This document shows positions 1 to 6,696 of a stretch of 9,472 nt of DNA, in pieces. Source of the DNA: Sulfurovum sp. GTDB taxonomy: Bacteria > Campylobacterota > Campylobacteria > Campylobacterales > Sulfurovaceae. The DNA lies in the NCBI GenBank assembly GCA_021159425.1, contig JAGGRU010000133.1:1-9472 (forward strand), read 5' to 3'. The notes under the pieces were generated by a model. It had not been told where the DNA came from and searched no databases. It saw nothing but the letters and a program-made list of their open reading frames with translations. Each line of letters opens with the position of its first letter. The stretch's first letter is position 1. A program made the position numbers and the translations under genes.

Positions 1-146
1 TCATAAGGACGTACCCACATCCCCTCTTCACCATAAAGTGCTTTATACACCACCAGCCACTCTTCAGTCTCAGAGTGTCGGGCAGCAGTAATCACTTCAT
101 AAAGATTTCCCTTATAGTGTTTATAGATACCAGGTTGAAGTGTCAT
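1..146 (-). CDS. DUF1653 family protein, 3' end outside window
   Basis: The minus strand gives an open frame of 48 codons from the ATG at 146-144 to the window edge. It contains [16 protein letters not shown], then [19 protein letters not shown] and WVRPY. This is the core signature of the DUF1653 family (GxYxHYKG...HSETxE..VVY..LYG...WVRP), small proteins of about 70-80 residues with no established biochemical role. Roughly the last third is missing. The ATG lies one base after the stop codon of the cytochrome gene (TAG-C-ATG). No strong Shine-Dalgarno sits at the usual distance (only a GGTAAG about 12 bases away), so translation is probably coupled to the cytochrome gene. The family call is from memory of the motif, the coupling is inferred, and the function is unknown. 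Confidence 0.85.
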   Translation of the reverse strand, partial: MTLQPGIYKHYKGNLYEVITAARHSETEEWLVVYKALYGEEGMWVRPY

Positions 147-147
147 G

Positions 148-570
148 CTAGAATTTCTTACCTACATAAAAGTCATACACCCAGGCAGAAACAGCATTAA
201 GCTCTTCTTCACTCAATTTTCCTTTAAGTGAAGGCATCAGGTCAAATTTTTCCAGTGCCATTGCTTCACACATCGCTTTATCCATATGAGGATAGATCAC
301 ATAATCTTTAATAAATGCAATGACCACAGCTCTATGTATATCATCATCAATATCATCAACGATCTTTATATTATTTTTAAGTTGGTTGGAAACTTCAACC
401 ATTGGGGGTGCTTTGACCGTGTCAAATATTTTTTTAGTCTCTTCTTTTGTGATCATCTTAATATGACAAGAGGCACAAACCTTTTCAAATACCTTTTCCC
501 CATCTACTTTTTGTTCTGCAGCAACAAGAGATACTCCAACCATTAACAATATTAATCCTAACTTCTTCAT
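148..570 (-). CDS. Periplasmic mono-haem c-type cytochrome
   Basis: This 140-residue protein has a short signal peptide (MKK followed by a hydrophobic stretch to about residue 18, cleavage probably after VAA). It carries one haem-attachment motif, CASCH, at residues 32-36. A C-terminal segment at 112-136 ([13 protein letters not shown]...WVYDF) is typical of class I cytochromes; Met112 is the likely distal haem ligand and His36 the proximal one. The 75 residues between the two are longer than in the smallest cytochromes c and include APPM (54-57) and an extra cysteine, C101. It should act as a soluble periplasmic electron carrier, but its partners cannot be told from here. A ribosome binding site AAAGGAT (583-577 on the minus strand) supports the ATG. 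It is the first gene of a likely two-gene unit with the DUF1653 gene, which follows after one base. Confidence 0.88.
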   Translation of the reverse strand: MKKLGLILLMVGVSLVAAEQKVDGEKVFEKVCASCHIKMITKEETKKIFDTVKAPPMVEVSNQLKNNIKIVDDIDDDIHRAVVIAFIKDYVIYPHMDKAMCEAMALEKFDLMPSLKGKLSEEELNAVSAWVYDFYVGKKF

Positions 571-591
571 TGTTTGATCCTTTTTAATAGT

Positions 592-597
592 ATTCTA
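592..597 (-). promoter_or_regulatory. Candidate -10 box for the cytochrome c gene
   Basis: On the minus strand the sequence reads TGATAGAAT: a TAGAAT box (5 of 6 to TATAAT) with an extended -10 TG. It lies about 22 bases upstream of the ATG. A weak TTGAGT (622-617) sits 19 bases further up, longer than the ideal spacer. It is a pattern match only. Confidence 0.4.
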
Positions 598-621
598 TCA
601 TAAATACTTATTCAGTCACTC

Positions 622-677
622 AAAAAGGAATTTTTTGTACAATATTCTATAAACTAATAGATAAAAAAGGAATTTTT
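622..677 (+). repeat. 14-bp direct repeat upstream of trpB
   Basis: AAAAAGGAATTTTT occurs exactly at 622-635 and again at 664-677, a period of 42 bases. The second copy contains the trpB ribosome binding site (AAGGAA, 667-672) and ends directly before the ATG. The first copy looks like a duplicate of that leader and is followed by the candidate trpB -10 box. It may be a small tandem duplication or a chance product of A/T-rich leader sequence. Confidence 0.6.
638..643 (+). promoter_or_regulatory. Candidate -10 box for trpB
   Basis: TACAAT at 638-643 is preceded by a T-run (631-636), a common arrangement in Campylobacterota sigma-70 promoters, which often lack a -35 box. It would start transcription near 650 and give a leader of about 28 bases. 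No tryptophan leader peptide or attenuator is visible in that leader. Confidence 0.4.
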
Positions 678-1895
678 ATGCCAAAAAATATTTTTAATTG
701 TCCTCTGCCTGATGAAAAAGGTTATTTCGGAGAGTATGGAGGCTCTTTCATCCCACCGGAACTTCAAACTATTATGGATGAAATAACTGCTTCCTATTTA
801 GAGATCAGGAAAGATCCTGAATTTTTAGAAGAACTTGCTGATCTTTATCAGCATTATGTAGGTCGTCCAACACCTATCTTTCATGCAAAACACCTCTCAA
901 AAAAATACGGTACCGATATTTACTTAAAAAGAGAAGACCTTACCCATACAGGTGCGCATAAAATAAACCACTGTTTAGGTGAAGCACTGCTGGCTAAAAA
1001 AATGGGCAAGAAAAAACTTATTGCTGAAACGGGAGCAGGGCAACATGGTGTGGCACTTGCTACTGCTGCTGCATTAGTCGGACTTGAATGCGACATTTAT
1101 ATGGGTGAAGTAGATATGGTAAAAGAACATCCAAATGTAGTAAGAATGCATATCTTAGGTGCGAAGGTCATCCCTGCAACACATGGTCGCAAAACACTGA
1201 AAGAGGCTGTAGATTCTGCATTTGGTGCATATATGGGAGATCCTGTCACACAGTTTTATGCTATTGGATCAGTAGTTGGACCTCATCCTTTCCCTCAAAT
1301 GGTAAGAGATTTCCAATCTATCGTAGGCGTGGAAGCAAAAGAGCAGTTCCAGCAAATGACAGGCAAACTCCCCGATAACCTAGTTGCCTGTGTGGGTGGT
1401 GGTTCCAATGCCTTAGGACTCTTTACAGCATTTATGAATGATGAAAATGTAGCCATGCATGGTGTAGAGCCGGCAGGAAGAAACCTTGAAATTCCGGGGG
1501 AACATGCTGCTACAATGACAAAAGGGAAACCGGGAGTCATGCATGGCTTTAAATCTTACATGCTTCAAGATGATCAGGGGGAACCTCAAGAAGTATATTC
1601 TGTAGCCTCCGGACTTGACTACCCCTCTGTCGGGCCACAACATGCTTACTTAAAAGACTTAGGTCGTGTACATTATGCAAGTATCAATGACAAAGAAGCC
1701 ATCGATGCATTCTTTGAACTCTCCAGAGAAGAAGGCATCATCCCGGCTGTTGAGTCAGCACATGCGGTTGCCTATGCAATTAAATTAGCAAAAGAACCAA
1801 ATATAGGCACGATCCTCATCAACCTCTCAGGACGCGGTGATAAAGATATAGACTTTGTGGTTGAGAATTATGGTAAAGAGTACGGGATAAACTAA
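678..1895 (+). CDS. trpB: Tryptophan synthase beta chain (TrpB1 type)
   Basis: TrpB condenses indole with L-serine to make L-tryptophan using pyridoxal phosphate, normally as an alpha2-beta2 complex with TrpA. At 405 residues it is close to the usual 390-410. The PLP lysine is K95 in GAHKINH (92-98), the catalytic glutamate is E117 in AETGAGQHG, the phosphate-binding loop is GGGSNA (240-245), and the C-terminal LSGRGDKD (383-390) carries the serine that contacts the PLP ring nitrogen. The length and motifs fit TrpB1, which pairs with TrpA, rather than the longer TrpB2. AAGGAA five bases before the ATG supports the start. trpA and other trp genes are absent on both sides, so trpB is transcribed apart from them here; a trpA elsewhere in the genome is expected but not shown. 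Confidence 0.97.
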   Translation: MPKNIFNCPLPDEKGYFGEYGGSFIPPELQTIMDEITASYLEIRKDPEFLEELADLYQHYVGRPTPIFHAKHLSKKYGTDIYLKREDLTHTGAHKINHCLGEALLAKKMGKKKLIAETGAGQHGVALATAAALVGLECDIYMGEVDMVKEHPNVVRMHILGAKVIPATHGRKTLKEAVDSAFGAYMGDPVTQFYAIGSVVGPHPFPQMVRDFQSIVGVEAKEQFQQMTGKLPDNLVACVGGGSNALGLFTAFMNDENVAMHGVEPAGRNLEIPGEHAATMTKGKPGVMHGFKSYMLQDDQGEPQEVYSVASGLDYPSVGPQHAYLKDLGRVHYASINDKEAIDAFFELSREEGIIPAVESAHAVAYAIKLAKEPNIGTILINLSGRGDKDIDFVVENYGKEYGIN

Positions 1896-2003
1896 TCCCT
1901 CCTCAACACCATTACGTAGTAACGAGTTAAAAAAGGGATTCTTTCTGACATGGTGAATGGTGGAAGCAAAACTTGATGTATTTGATCACGAAGTTTAAAA
2001 GTA

Positions 2004-2033
2004 TTACAATTTGTCATGTTTTTGGGGTAAAAT
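2004..2033 (+). promoter_or_regulatory. Possible promoter for a short plus-strand transcript
   Basis: TAAAAT at 2028-2033 follows the T-run TTTTT (2019-2023), with a poor -35 match (TTACAA, 2004-2009). If used, it would begin a transcript near 2040 that reaches the hairpin at 2239-2260, about 220 bases long. Such matches arise easily in AT-rich DNA. Confidence 0.2.
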
Positions 2034-2072
2034 TTAAAAGTTAGATAAAATTCCTATGCAGTCTGGTGTTGG

Positions 2073-2100
2073 TCAAACAACAGCAGCAACTGCTGTTTGA
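2073..2100 (+). other. Bulged 11-bp hairpin
   Basis: TCAAACA (2073-2079) pairs perfectly with TGTTTGA (2094-2100), and inside it GCAG pairs with CTGC around a CAA loop, leaving only an ACA bulge. There is no U-tract after it, so it is not a standard terminator. It could be a structured part of a small RNA or leader, or a degenerate repeat arm. Confidence 0.5.
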
Positions 2101-2124
2101 ATCATATGCCAAATAATGGCTGTG

Positions 2125-2156
2125 CACCCCAAGGGCATTTCCTATGGGCAAAGGTG
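2125..2156 (+). repeat. REP-like element, copy A
   Basis: The 19-mer CACCCCAAGGGCATTTCCT (2125-2143) is repeated exactly at 9403-9421. After it come TATGGGC and GGTG, and the outer CACC (2125-2128) can pair with GGTG (2153-2156). Read on the minus strand, ATAGG-AAATGCCCTTGGGGTG resembles the right arm of the REP elements flanking the transposase (TAGGGGCAATCCCTTGTGGTTG). It is therefore probably a diverged REP family member rather than unique sequence. Confidence 0.6.
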
Positions 2157-2165
2157 GTGGATGAT

Positions 2166-2231
2166 ATGAAACTAATCATTTTCATTCTCTCGATTATATT
2201 AGCTATCTTACGATATCTAAATAGTCACTAA
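2166..2231 (+). CDS. Possible 21-residue hydrophobic micropeptide
   Basis: The ATG at 2166 opens a 21-codon frame: MKLIIFILSIILAILRY, then LNSH and TAA. Residues 3-15 are almost all Ile, Leu and Phe, followed by a positive Arg, consistent with one membrane-spanning helix. A purine-rich GGTGGA (2156-2161) four bases upstream could serve as a weak ribosome binding site. A terminator-like hairpin begins 7 bases after the stop. Size and composition recall type I toxin peptides such as the Ibs family, but I see no antisense RNA gene and claim no homology. A frame this short may be chance, so the call is tentative. Confidence 0.3.
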   Translation: MKLIIFILSIILAILRYLNSH

Positions 2232-2238
2232 CCATCCT

Positions 2239-2260
2239 AGAGGGAGCTTACGCTCTCTCT
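2239..2260. terminator. Terminator-like hairpin between convergent units
   Basis: AGAGGGAGC (2239-2247) pairs with GCTCTCTCT (2252-2260) around a TTAC loop: nine pairs, one of them G-U on the plus-strand RNA. It lies 41 bases beyond the metH stop and just past the micropeptide ORF, so it could end transcription from either side. The flanks lack a strong uninterrupted T-run on either strand (plus side: TTCAAACATCATTC), so it is a weak or factor-aided terminator. Confidence 0.5.
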
Positions 2261-2300
2261 TCAAACATCATTCTATCATAATATTTTATTTTTGTAAACT

Positions 2301-5300
2301 CTACACCGAATAATACGTAGCTTTTTTATGATGCACCACTAAAGCCGTAGTACTCTGCTCCGGATGTATCTGGAAAGTTTCAGAGAGTTCTATGCCGAAC
2401 TCTTCAGGCTTCAACAGATCAAATATCACCCTGCTTTGCTCCAAGTCAGGACAGGCAGGATAACCAAATGAATATCTTGCACCCTGATAACGGTTCATAC
2501 GTACATCACGCAAGGATGAACCTTCTTTATCTGCGATGTTCAGATCCAGACGTATCTGCTTGTGGGCTACTTCTGCCAACGCTTCTGCCAATTCTACAGA
2601 GAAACCATGCACCATGTTGTATTCTAAATACTTACCTGCATCATAAAGTTCTTTTTCATACACGGAGAACTTTGCTCCGGCAGATACACAGGTAATAGGG
2701 ATCACATCGTGTCTGTCATGATGGAAGAAATCACTTAAAGCTCTGTGTGGTTTTCGCCCTTGTCTTGGAAAAGAAAACTTTCCAACTGCTCTACCGATGA
2801 CTTGATTTAAAGGTTCACGATTGGCATTGGCATCCACATTCCAGCCTTCACTCTCATCAAATAAAAACAACTCCTGATCATCAGACCTGCATGGATAATA
2901 CCCATAAATAATGGTCGGATCAAAGAGATCTTTTTCAATGAACTCACGTTTCAAACGTTCATACGCAGGGTGTACTGTTTTGTCAAGCAGTTTTTGATAC
3001 TCCTCTTTTGTCATACCCTTAGACTTATAACCCCAGTGCATTTTGATCACTGATCTTTCATTGACCCAGGAGAAGATCATATCCAGATCCAAGTCCTCTT
3101 TTTGTAACACTCTTCGTCCCCAAAACGGCGGTGTTGGTACTGGCTGAACTTCAGGTATTTTTATCTCAGAAAAAGGAGGAATGATCACTTCTTTTTTAAC
3201 TTTCTTCTCACGTTCTACCATATCCCCTGCCATACGTGTATCTAACCCTACAGAATTGTTTTCGTTAAATTTCTCTATACGCGACATTGCAATAACCCCG
3301 TCAAAAGCATCACGGCAGTAAAAGATCGGACCTTTATAGACAGGACGGCAAAAGTCATCTACAAAGCTACGTGTAAGTGCTGCACCACCAAGAAGCACGG
3401 GGATATCCATATCCATTTCAGCCATCGCTTCCAAATTGTCTTTCATCACAGCTGTTGACTTTACAAGCAGACCGCTCATCCCTATGGCTTGTACATTATG
3501 CTCTTTATGAGCCTCTAAGTACGTTTCGAGCTGTGTTTTTATGCCAACATTGATCACTTTGAAACCATTGTTTGAAAGTATGATATCTACAAGGTTTTTA
3601 CCCACATCATGCACATCACCTTTTACTGTTCCTATAACCAACTTGGTCTCTGTCTCTTTCTCTTGTTTGGTCAGGTATGGATTTAAATAATCCACTGTCG
3701 TTTTCATGGTCTCTGCGGATTGAAGTACGAACGGTAGTTGCATCTGTCCTGAACCAAAGAGTTCTCCGACTACTTTCATAGCATCTATAAGTATCTCGTT
3801 TACAATGCGGTCAGGTTTTATCTCTTTTCGTGCTTCTTCCACAAGAGGGATCATACGTTCTTTGTCACCATCTAGTAGCAGTTGGGCTATTTTCTCTTCG
3901 TTAGGCATCGCTTCATACGCTTCATCATTGCTGTCATCATCTATGACTGCATCAGAAAAGTATTCTATAAATTTGAAAAGCGACTGATCATCCGGAGCAA
4001 AAAGTACCTCTTCACAAATGGCCTTGTCTTCTTCACTCATTTTAGCAAGTGGTACGATGTGTTTTACATTGATGATCACTGTCGTAAGTCCTGCTTGTAA
4101 ACAATGGTGTAAAAAGACAGAATTCAAATAACGTCGTGCATTAATGGCAAGTCCAAAAGAGATATTGGAAAGCCCTAGCGTTGAACCCACTTCCGGGTGT
4201 CTTATGTGTAGTTCTTTAATGGCTGCCAGTGTCTGGATGGCTGCATCACGGTATTCCAGATCTCCGGAACCTACCGTAAAAGTAAGCATGTCAAAAATGA
4301 GATTTCTTGGGTCTATCCCATGACCATTTACTGCCATGTCATACATACGTTCAGCTTGAGATACTTTATCTTCTTTTGTTTTTGCCATCCCGACTTCATC
4401 GATGGTCAGACATACCAATGCTGTACCATATTTTTTCGCCAGTTTACAAATAGCATGAAACTTCTCTTCTCCGTCTTCAAGATTTACGGAGTTAATGATA
4501 GGTTTTCCGCCGATGCACTTTAAGCCCTCTTCCATGGTATGCACACGTGTAGCATCTGGCATGAGTGGCAAAGGTATCTTCTGATTATACAGCTCCATAA
4601 TAGCTCTCATATCTACCGCACCGTCACGCCCTGCAAACTCTACATTGACATCAAGACAATGCGCACCGTCACGTACTTGTGCCTGACCTACCGTAAGTGT
4701 ACCTTCATAGTCAGAAGCGATAATGAGTTCTCTAAAGGCTTTAGAACCTGTAGAGTTGGAACGCTCCCCTATCAACAGTGGTGCAGGCTCCTGAAAAAGT
4801 TCAGTCGTATTAAACAAAGAAGCAATAGAAGGTTCTATGCTGCCGCTTGGTTTCTTAGGTTTTATCACCTCAACAGCCTTTTTAAGTGCCTGAATATGCT
4901 GAGGCGTAGTTCCACAGCATCCACCCAGAAAACTCACTCCGTCAAAGTCTGTAAATTCCAACTGTTTATCGGTAAATTCATCCGGTCCCATCGGGTAATA
5001 CGTGTACCCTCCACGGTTTTGAGGTAGCCCGGCGTTTGCGTGTACCGAAATAGGGATAGAACATAATTCCGAAAGTGTTTTCAAATGTTTTTTAACTTGA
5101 TCAGGTCCTGTTCCACAGTTAAAACCAAGAGATAAAATATCGAACGGTTCCAAGATCGTCACAATAGTTGCTGCATCCGTACCGATCAGCATAGAACCGG
5201 AAAGTTCAATGGTGACTGATACCATAACAGGCAGTTCTACATCTCTCTCTTTATTGGCATCTTGACAGGCATGCAGAGCAGCTTTGATTTGCAATGGATC

Positions 5301-5804
5301 CTGACAGGTTTCCAGAAGAAAAACATCACAACCGCCGTCAATGAGACCCAAAGCACACAGTTTATAGCCTTCATACATTTCATCATAATGAATATGCCCC
5401 AAAGAAGGGAGTTTTGTTCCCGGTCCAACGGAACCCAAAACAAATTTAGGAGACTCTTCTGTTCCGTATTCATCACAGACCTCTTTTACAAGTTCAGCCC
5501 CTTTTTTAGAGAGTTCATACGCACGTTCACCCATCTGATACTCATCAAGTACCCATGGCATAGTTCCAAAAGTATTTGTTTTGATCAAGTCTGCACCCGC
5601 CATAGCATAACGTTTGTGTATACGTTTAATGATGTCCGAAGCGGTATCATTCAAAAGTTCATTACAGCCTTCCTGGTCTACACCTTTCTCATCCAGCCAC
5701 GCCGCTGCCGGTACTTCAAGGTCTTGTATCTGTGTTCCCATAGCACCATCTATAACGAGTATACGTTGTTCTAAAAGTGCTTTAATTCTTTTGCTAATAG
5801 ACAA
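2301..5804 (-). CDS. metH: Cobalamin-dependent methionine synthase
   Basis: MetH moves the methyl group of 5-methyltetrahydrofolate through cobalamin to homocysteine, giving methionine and tetrahydrofolate in the cytoplasm. All modules are present in 1167 residues. The homocysteine/zinc domain spans about 1-315, with zinc ligands C230 (GFNCGTGP) and C296-C297 (GGCCGTTP). The pterin domain spans about 340-600 (GERSNSTGSKAF 347-358; DVNVEF 385-390). The cobalamin cap and Rossmann domains span about 635-860, with DVHDVG (730-735, base-on histidine H732), SGLLVKS (777-783) and LGGAAL (805-810). The SAM reactivation domain spans about 890-1167 (ARYSFGYPACPD 1109-1120). It is some 60 residues shorter than the 1227-residue E. 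coli enzyme, mostly in the last domain. The start is TTG, fixed by AAGGAG five bases upstream. No metF or other methionine gene adjoins it. Confidence 0.97.
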   Translation of the reverse strand: MSISKRIKALLEQRILVIDGAMGTQIQDLEVPAAAWLDEKGVDQEGCNELLNDTASDIIKRIHKRYAMAGADLIKTNTFGTMPWVLDEYQMGERAYELSKKGAELVKEVCDEYGTEESPKFVLGSVGPGTKLPSLGHIHYDEMYEGYKLCALGLIDGGCDVFLLETCQDPLQIKAALHACQDANKERDVELPVMVSVTIELSGSMLIGTDAATIVTILEPFDILSLGFNCGTGPDQVKKHLKTLSELCSIPISVHANAGLPQNRGGYTYYPMGPDEFTDKQLEFTDFDGVSFLGGCCGTTPQHIQALKKAVEVIKPKKPSGSIEPSIASLFNTTELFQEPAPLLIGERSNSTGSKAFRELIIASDYEGTLTVGQAQVRDGAHCLDVNVEFAGRDGAVDMRAIMELYNQKIPLPLMPDATRVHTMEEGLKCIGGKPIINSVNLEDGEEKFHAICKLAKKYGTALVCLTIDEVGMAKTKEDKVSQAERMYDMAVNGHGIDPRNLIFDMLTFTVGSGDLEYRDAAIQTLAAIKELHIRHPEVGSTLGLSNISFGLAINARRYLNSVFLHHCLQAGLTTVIINVKHIVPLAKMSEEDKAICEEVLFAPDDQSLFKFIEYFSDAVIDDDSNDEAYEAMPNEEKIAQLLLDGDKERMIPLVEEARKEIKPDRIVNEILIDAMKVVGELFGSGQMQLPFVLQSAETMKTTVDYLNPYLTKQEKETETKLVIGTVKGDVHDVGKNLVDIILSNNGFKVINVGIKTQLETYLEAHKEHNVQAIGMSGLLVKSTAVMKDNLEAMAEMDMDIPVLLGGAALTRSFVDDFCRPVYKGPIFYCRDAFDGVIAMSRIEKFNENNSVGLDTRMAGDMVEREKKVKKEVIIPPFSEIKIPEVQPVPTPPFWGRRVLQKEDLDLDMIFSWVNERSVIKMHWGYKSKGMTKEEYQKLLDKTVHPAYERLKREFIEKDLFDPTIIYGYYPCRSDDQELFLFDESEGWNVDANANREPLNQVIGRAVGKFSFPRQGRKPHRALSDFFHHDRHDVIPITCVSAGAKFSVYEKELYDAGKYLEYNMVHGFSVELAEALAEVAHKQIRLDLNIADKEGSSLRDVRMNRYQGARYSFGYPACPDLEQSRVIFDLLKPEEFGIELSETFQIHPEQSTTALVVHHKKATYYSV

Positions 5805-5809
5805 AAATG

Positions 5810-5815
5810 CTCCTT
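5810..5815 (-). promoter_or_regulatory. Shine-Dalgarno that fixes the metH TTG start
   Basis: The minus strand reads AAGGAG, five bases, then TTG-TCT-ATT-AGC. No in-frame ATG or GTG lies closer to this site, so metH very probably starts at the rare TTG codon (5804-5802). Confidence 0.8.
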
Positions 5816-5832
5816 CTTACTAATAATGCCGT

Positions 5833-5838
5833 ATTGTA
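5833..5838 (-). promoter_or_regulatory. Candidate -10 box for metH
   Basis: The minus strand reads TTTTGGTTACAAT, with TACAAT at 5838-5833, 28 bases above the start codon. The implied leader is only about 20 bases, which leaves no room for a cobalamin or SAM riboswitch downstream of it. Confidence 0.4.
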
Positions 5839-5959
5839 ACCAAAATATTCCTATTTCTTTTTATTATGTGTTTTTCTTTAATATCGAAATAGAAGTATAC
5901 ATTAGACTCTCCATTGTGTGCAGGTTGTTAAGAAGGTGGGATTGAAAGCACCACCCTTG

Positions 5960-5965
5960 TATAAT
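5960..5965 (+). promoter_or_regulatory. Perfect TATAAT, possible distal hpf promoter
   Basis: TATAAT preceded by TTG lies 114 bases upstream of hpf. No -35 box is seen at 16-18 bases. Together with the proximal TACAAT at 6026-6031 it gives two candidate promoters for hpf; the sequence does not decide between them. Confidence 0.3.
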
Positions 5966-6010
5966 CCAAAAGACAATAGAACATTTAAAACCTTCTCCAT
6001 TTACCCTTCA

Positions 6011-6057
6011 TTAAGTTACTTAAGTTACAATTAAGTATGAGTATTCAGGTACTCATA
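6011..6057 (+). promoter_or_regulatory. hpf leader: TTAAGT repeats and perfect hairpin
   Basis: TTAAGTTAC occurs twice in tandem (6011-6019, 6020-6028), and TTAAGT again at 6031-6036. TACAAT (6026-6031) within this array could be a -10 box. Overlapping its downstream edge is a perfect 8-bp inverted repeat, TATGAGTA (6036-6043) and TACTCATA (6050-6057), with loop TTCAGG. If transcription starts 6-8 bases after TACAAT, the hairpin would form at the 5' end of the mRNA, 10 bases before the ribosome binding site. It may be a protein operator or an mRNA-stabilising or translation-modulating stem. Confidence 0.45.
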
Positions 6058-6079
6058 TCTTACAACTAAAGGAATTATC

Positions 6080-6604
6080 ATGAAACGAAGTATTACAGGA
6101 AGACATTTTGACTTGACTGAGTCCATCAAAAATTATGCAGAAGCAGCAGTGGATGTACTGGACAAATATAATCTTGACATCACCACAGCCAATACAGTTA
6201 TTTCAAAAAGTGAAAAAAAAGGCTTTACTGTAGAGTTCATTGTTAACCTGAAAGATAAAAATACTATTGTTATTACCCAAAATGATAAAGATGTATATGC
6301 CGCAATAGACCTTGCGATCGAAAGATTGAAAAAATCATTAAGACGTCACTCTGACAAGATCAAAGGGCATAGAATTACAAGTTTCAAAGACTTAGGTGTT
6401 GATGCAGAAGCTGTATCTGAACTGTCTCCTGAAGAAGTAGAGATTGTACCTATGGATCTTGAACTGCATAAACCAATGGATTTCGATGAAGCCATTGACA
6501 TGCTAAAAGAAGAGAAAAAAAGACAATTTATTGTCTTTAACGACTCAGAAGGACTCATGAGAGTCATGTACAAAAGAGCCGACGGAAAATTCGGACTGTA
6601 TTAA
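6080..6604 (+). CDS. hpf: Long-form ribosome hibernation promoting factor
   Basis: This protein binds the 30S subunit in the mRNA/tRNA channel and, in its long form, dimerises 70S ribosomes into inactive 100S particles during slow growth. At 174 residues it matches the long HPF class. The N-terminal RaiA/YfiA fold covers about 1-100 (start MKRSITGRHFDLTESIKNY; the end rich in Lys/Arg, ERLKKSLRRHSDKIKGH, for rRNA contact). An acidic linker follows at about 105-130, then the C-terminal dimerisation domain at about 131-174 (PMDFDEAIDMLKEE, RQFIVFND, GLMRVMYKRADGKFGLY). AAAGGA six bases before the ATG supports the start. It is divergent from metH. Its stop codon is followed two bases later by a REP palindrome, which probably forms the 3' end of its mRNA. 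Regulation may involve the leader hairpin at 6036-6057. Confidence 0.95.
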   Translation: MKRSITGRHFDLTESIKNYAEAAVDVLDKYNLDITTANTVISKSEKKGFTVEFIVNLKDKNTIVITQNDKDVYAAIDLAIERLKKSLRRHSDKIKGHRITSFKDLGVDAEAVSELSPEEVEIVPMDLELHKPMDFDEAIDMLKEEKKRQFIVFNDSEGLMRVMYKRADGKFGLY

Positions 6605-6606
6605 TA

Positions 6607-6681
6607 GGTACCCACAAGGGGCACCCCTACGATAAATAATCATACCACATTTCCCGCAGGGGCAATCCCTTGTGGTTGTCC
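6607..6681. repeat. REP palindrome, copy 1
   Basis: The left arm begins GGTACCCACAAGGGGCAC and continues CCCCTACG; the right arm is CGCAGGGG, CAAT, then CCCTTGTGGTTGTCC. CCACAAGGG (6612-6620) pairs with CCCTTGTGG (6667-6675). Inside that, CCCCTACG (6624-6631) pairs with CGCAGGGG (6655-6662) except for one A-C mismatch. The loop is AT-rich, about 23 bases. It begins two bases after the hpf stop codon and ends 15 bases before the transposase stop codon. Confidence 0.9.
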
Positions 6682-6696
6682 TCACACTACGATACA

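Larger units (their letters stand above)
1896..2300. other. 405-bp region without a recognised gene
   Basis: This region lies between the convergent trpB and metH genes. Just after the trpB stop are weak long-range inverted repeats (AATCCCT 1894-1900 with AGGGATT 1934-1940; CACCATT 1907-1913 with AATGGTG 1956-1962). They cross each other and are not convincing terminators. The rest holds a possible promoter, a bulged hairpin, a REP-like repeat, a tiny hydrophobic ORF and a terminator-like hairpin, listed separately. No known RNA family was recognised by eye. Confidence 0.7.

Noticed and set aside
286..546. 86-codon plus-strand frame opposite the cytochrome gene
   Set aside because: It is antisense to a gene with a clear signal peptide and CASCH motif, and its Ile/Asn/Phe-rich composition is that of a shadow.
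635..652. Tryptophan leader peptide ahead of trpB
   Set aside because: The five-codon frame after the duplicated ribosome site has no Trp codon, and there are no alternative attenuator stems or U-run.
2116..2169. 17-codon ORF overlapping the 21-codon ORF by ATGA
   Set aside because: The stop-start overlap is suggestive, but most of its codons lie in the REP-like repeat and there is no ribosome binding site, so it is probably a by-product of the repeat.
4539..5027. 162-codon open frame on the plus strand inside metH
   Set aside because: It is antisense to a strongly conserved metH frame, has no recognisable domain and has a cysteine/arginine-rich shadow composition. The same holds for the frames at 5262-5774, 3882-4100 and 2468-2695.
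5925..5965. Sigma-54 promoter upstream of hpf
   Set aside because: GG and GC dinucleotides are present but not ten bases apart, and the TGGCAC/TTGC context is missing.
5942..6034. 30-codon frame starting at TTG with AAGGTGG upstream
   Set aside because: The start codon is only a few bases from the purine box, the peptide is unremarkable, and the frame runs through the hpf promoter region.
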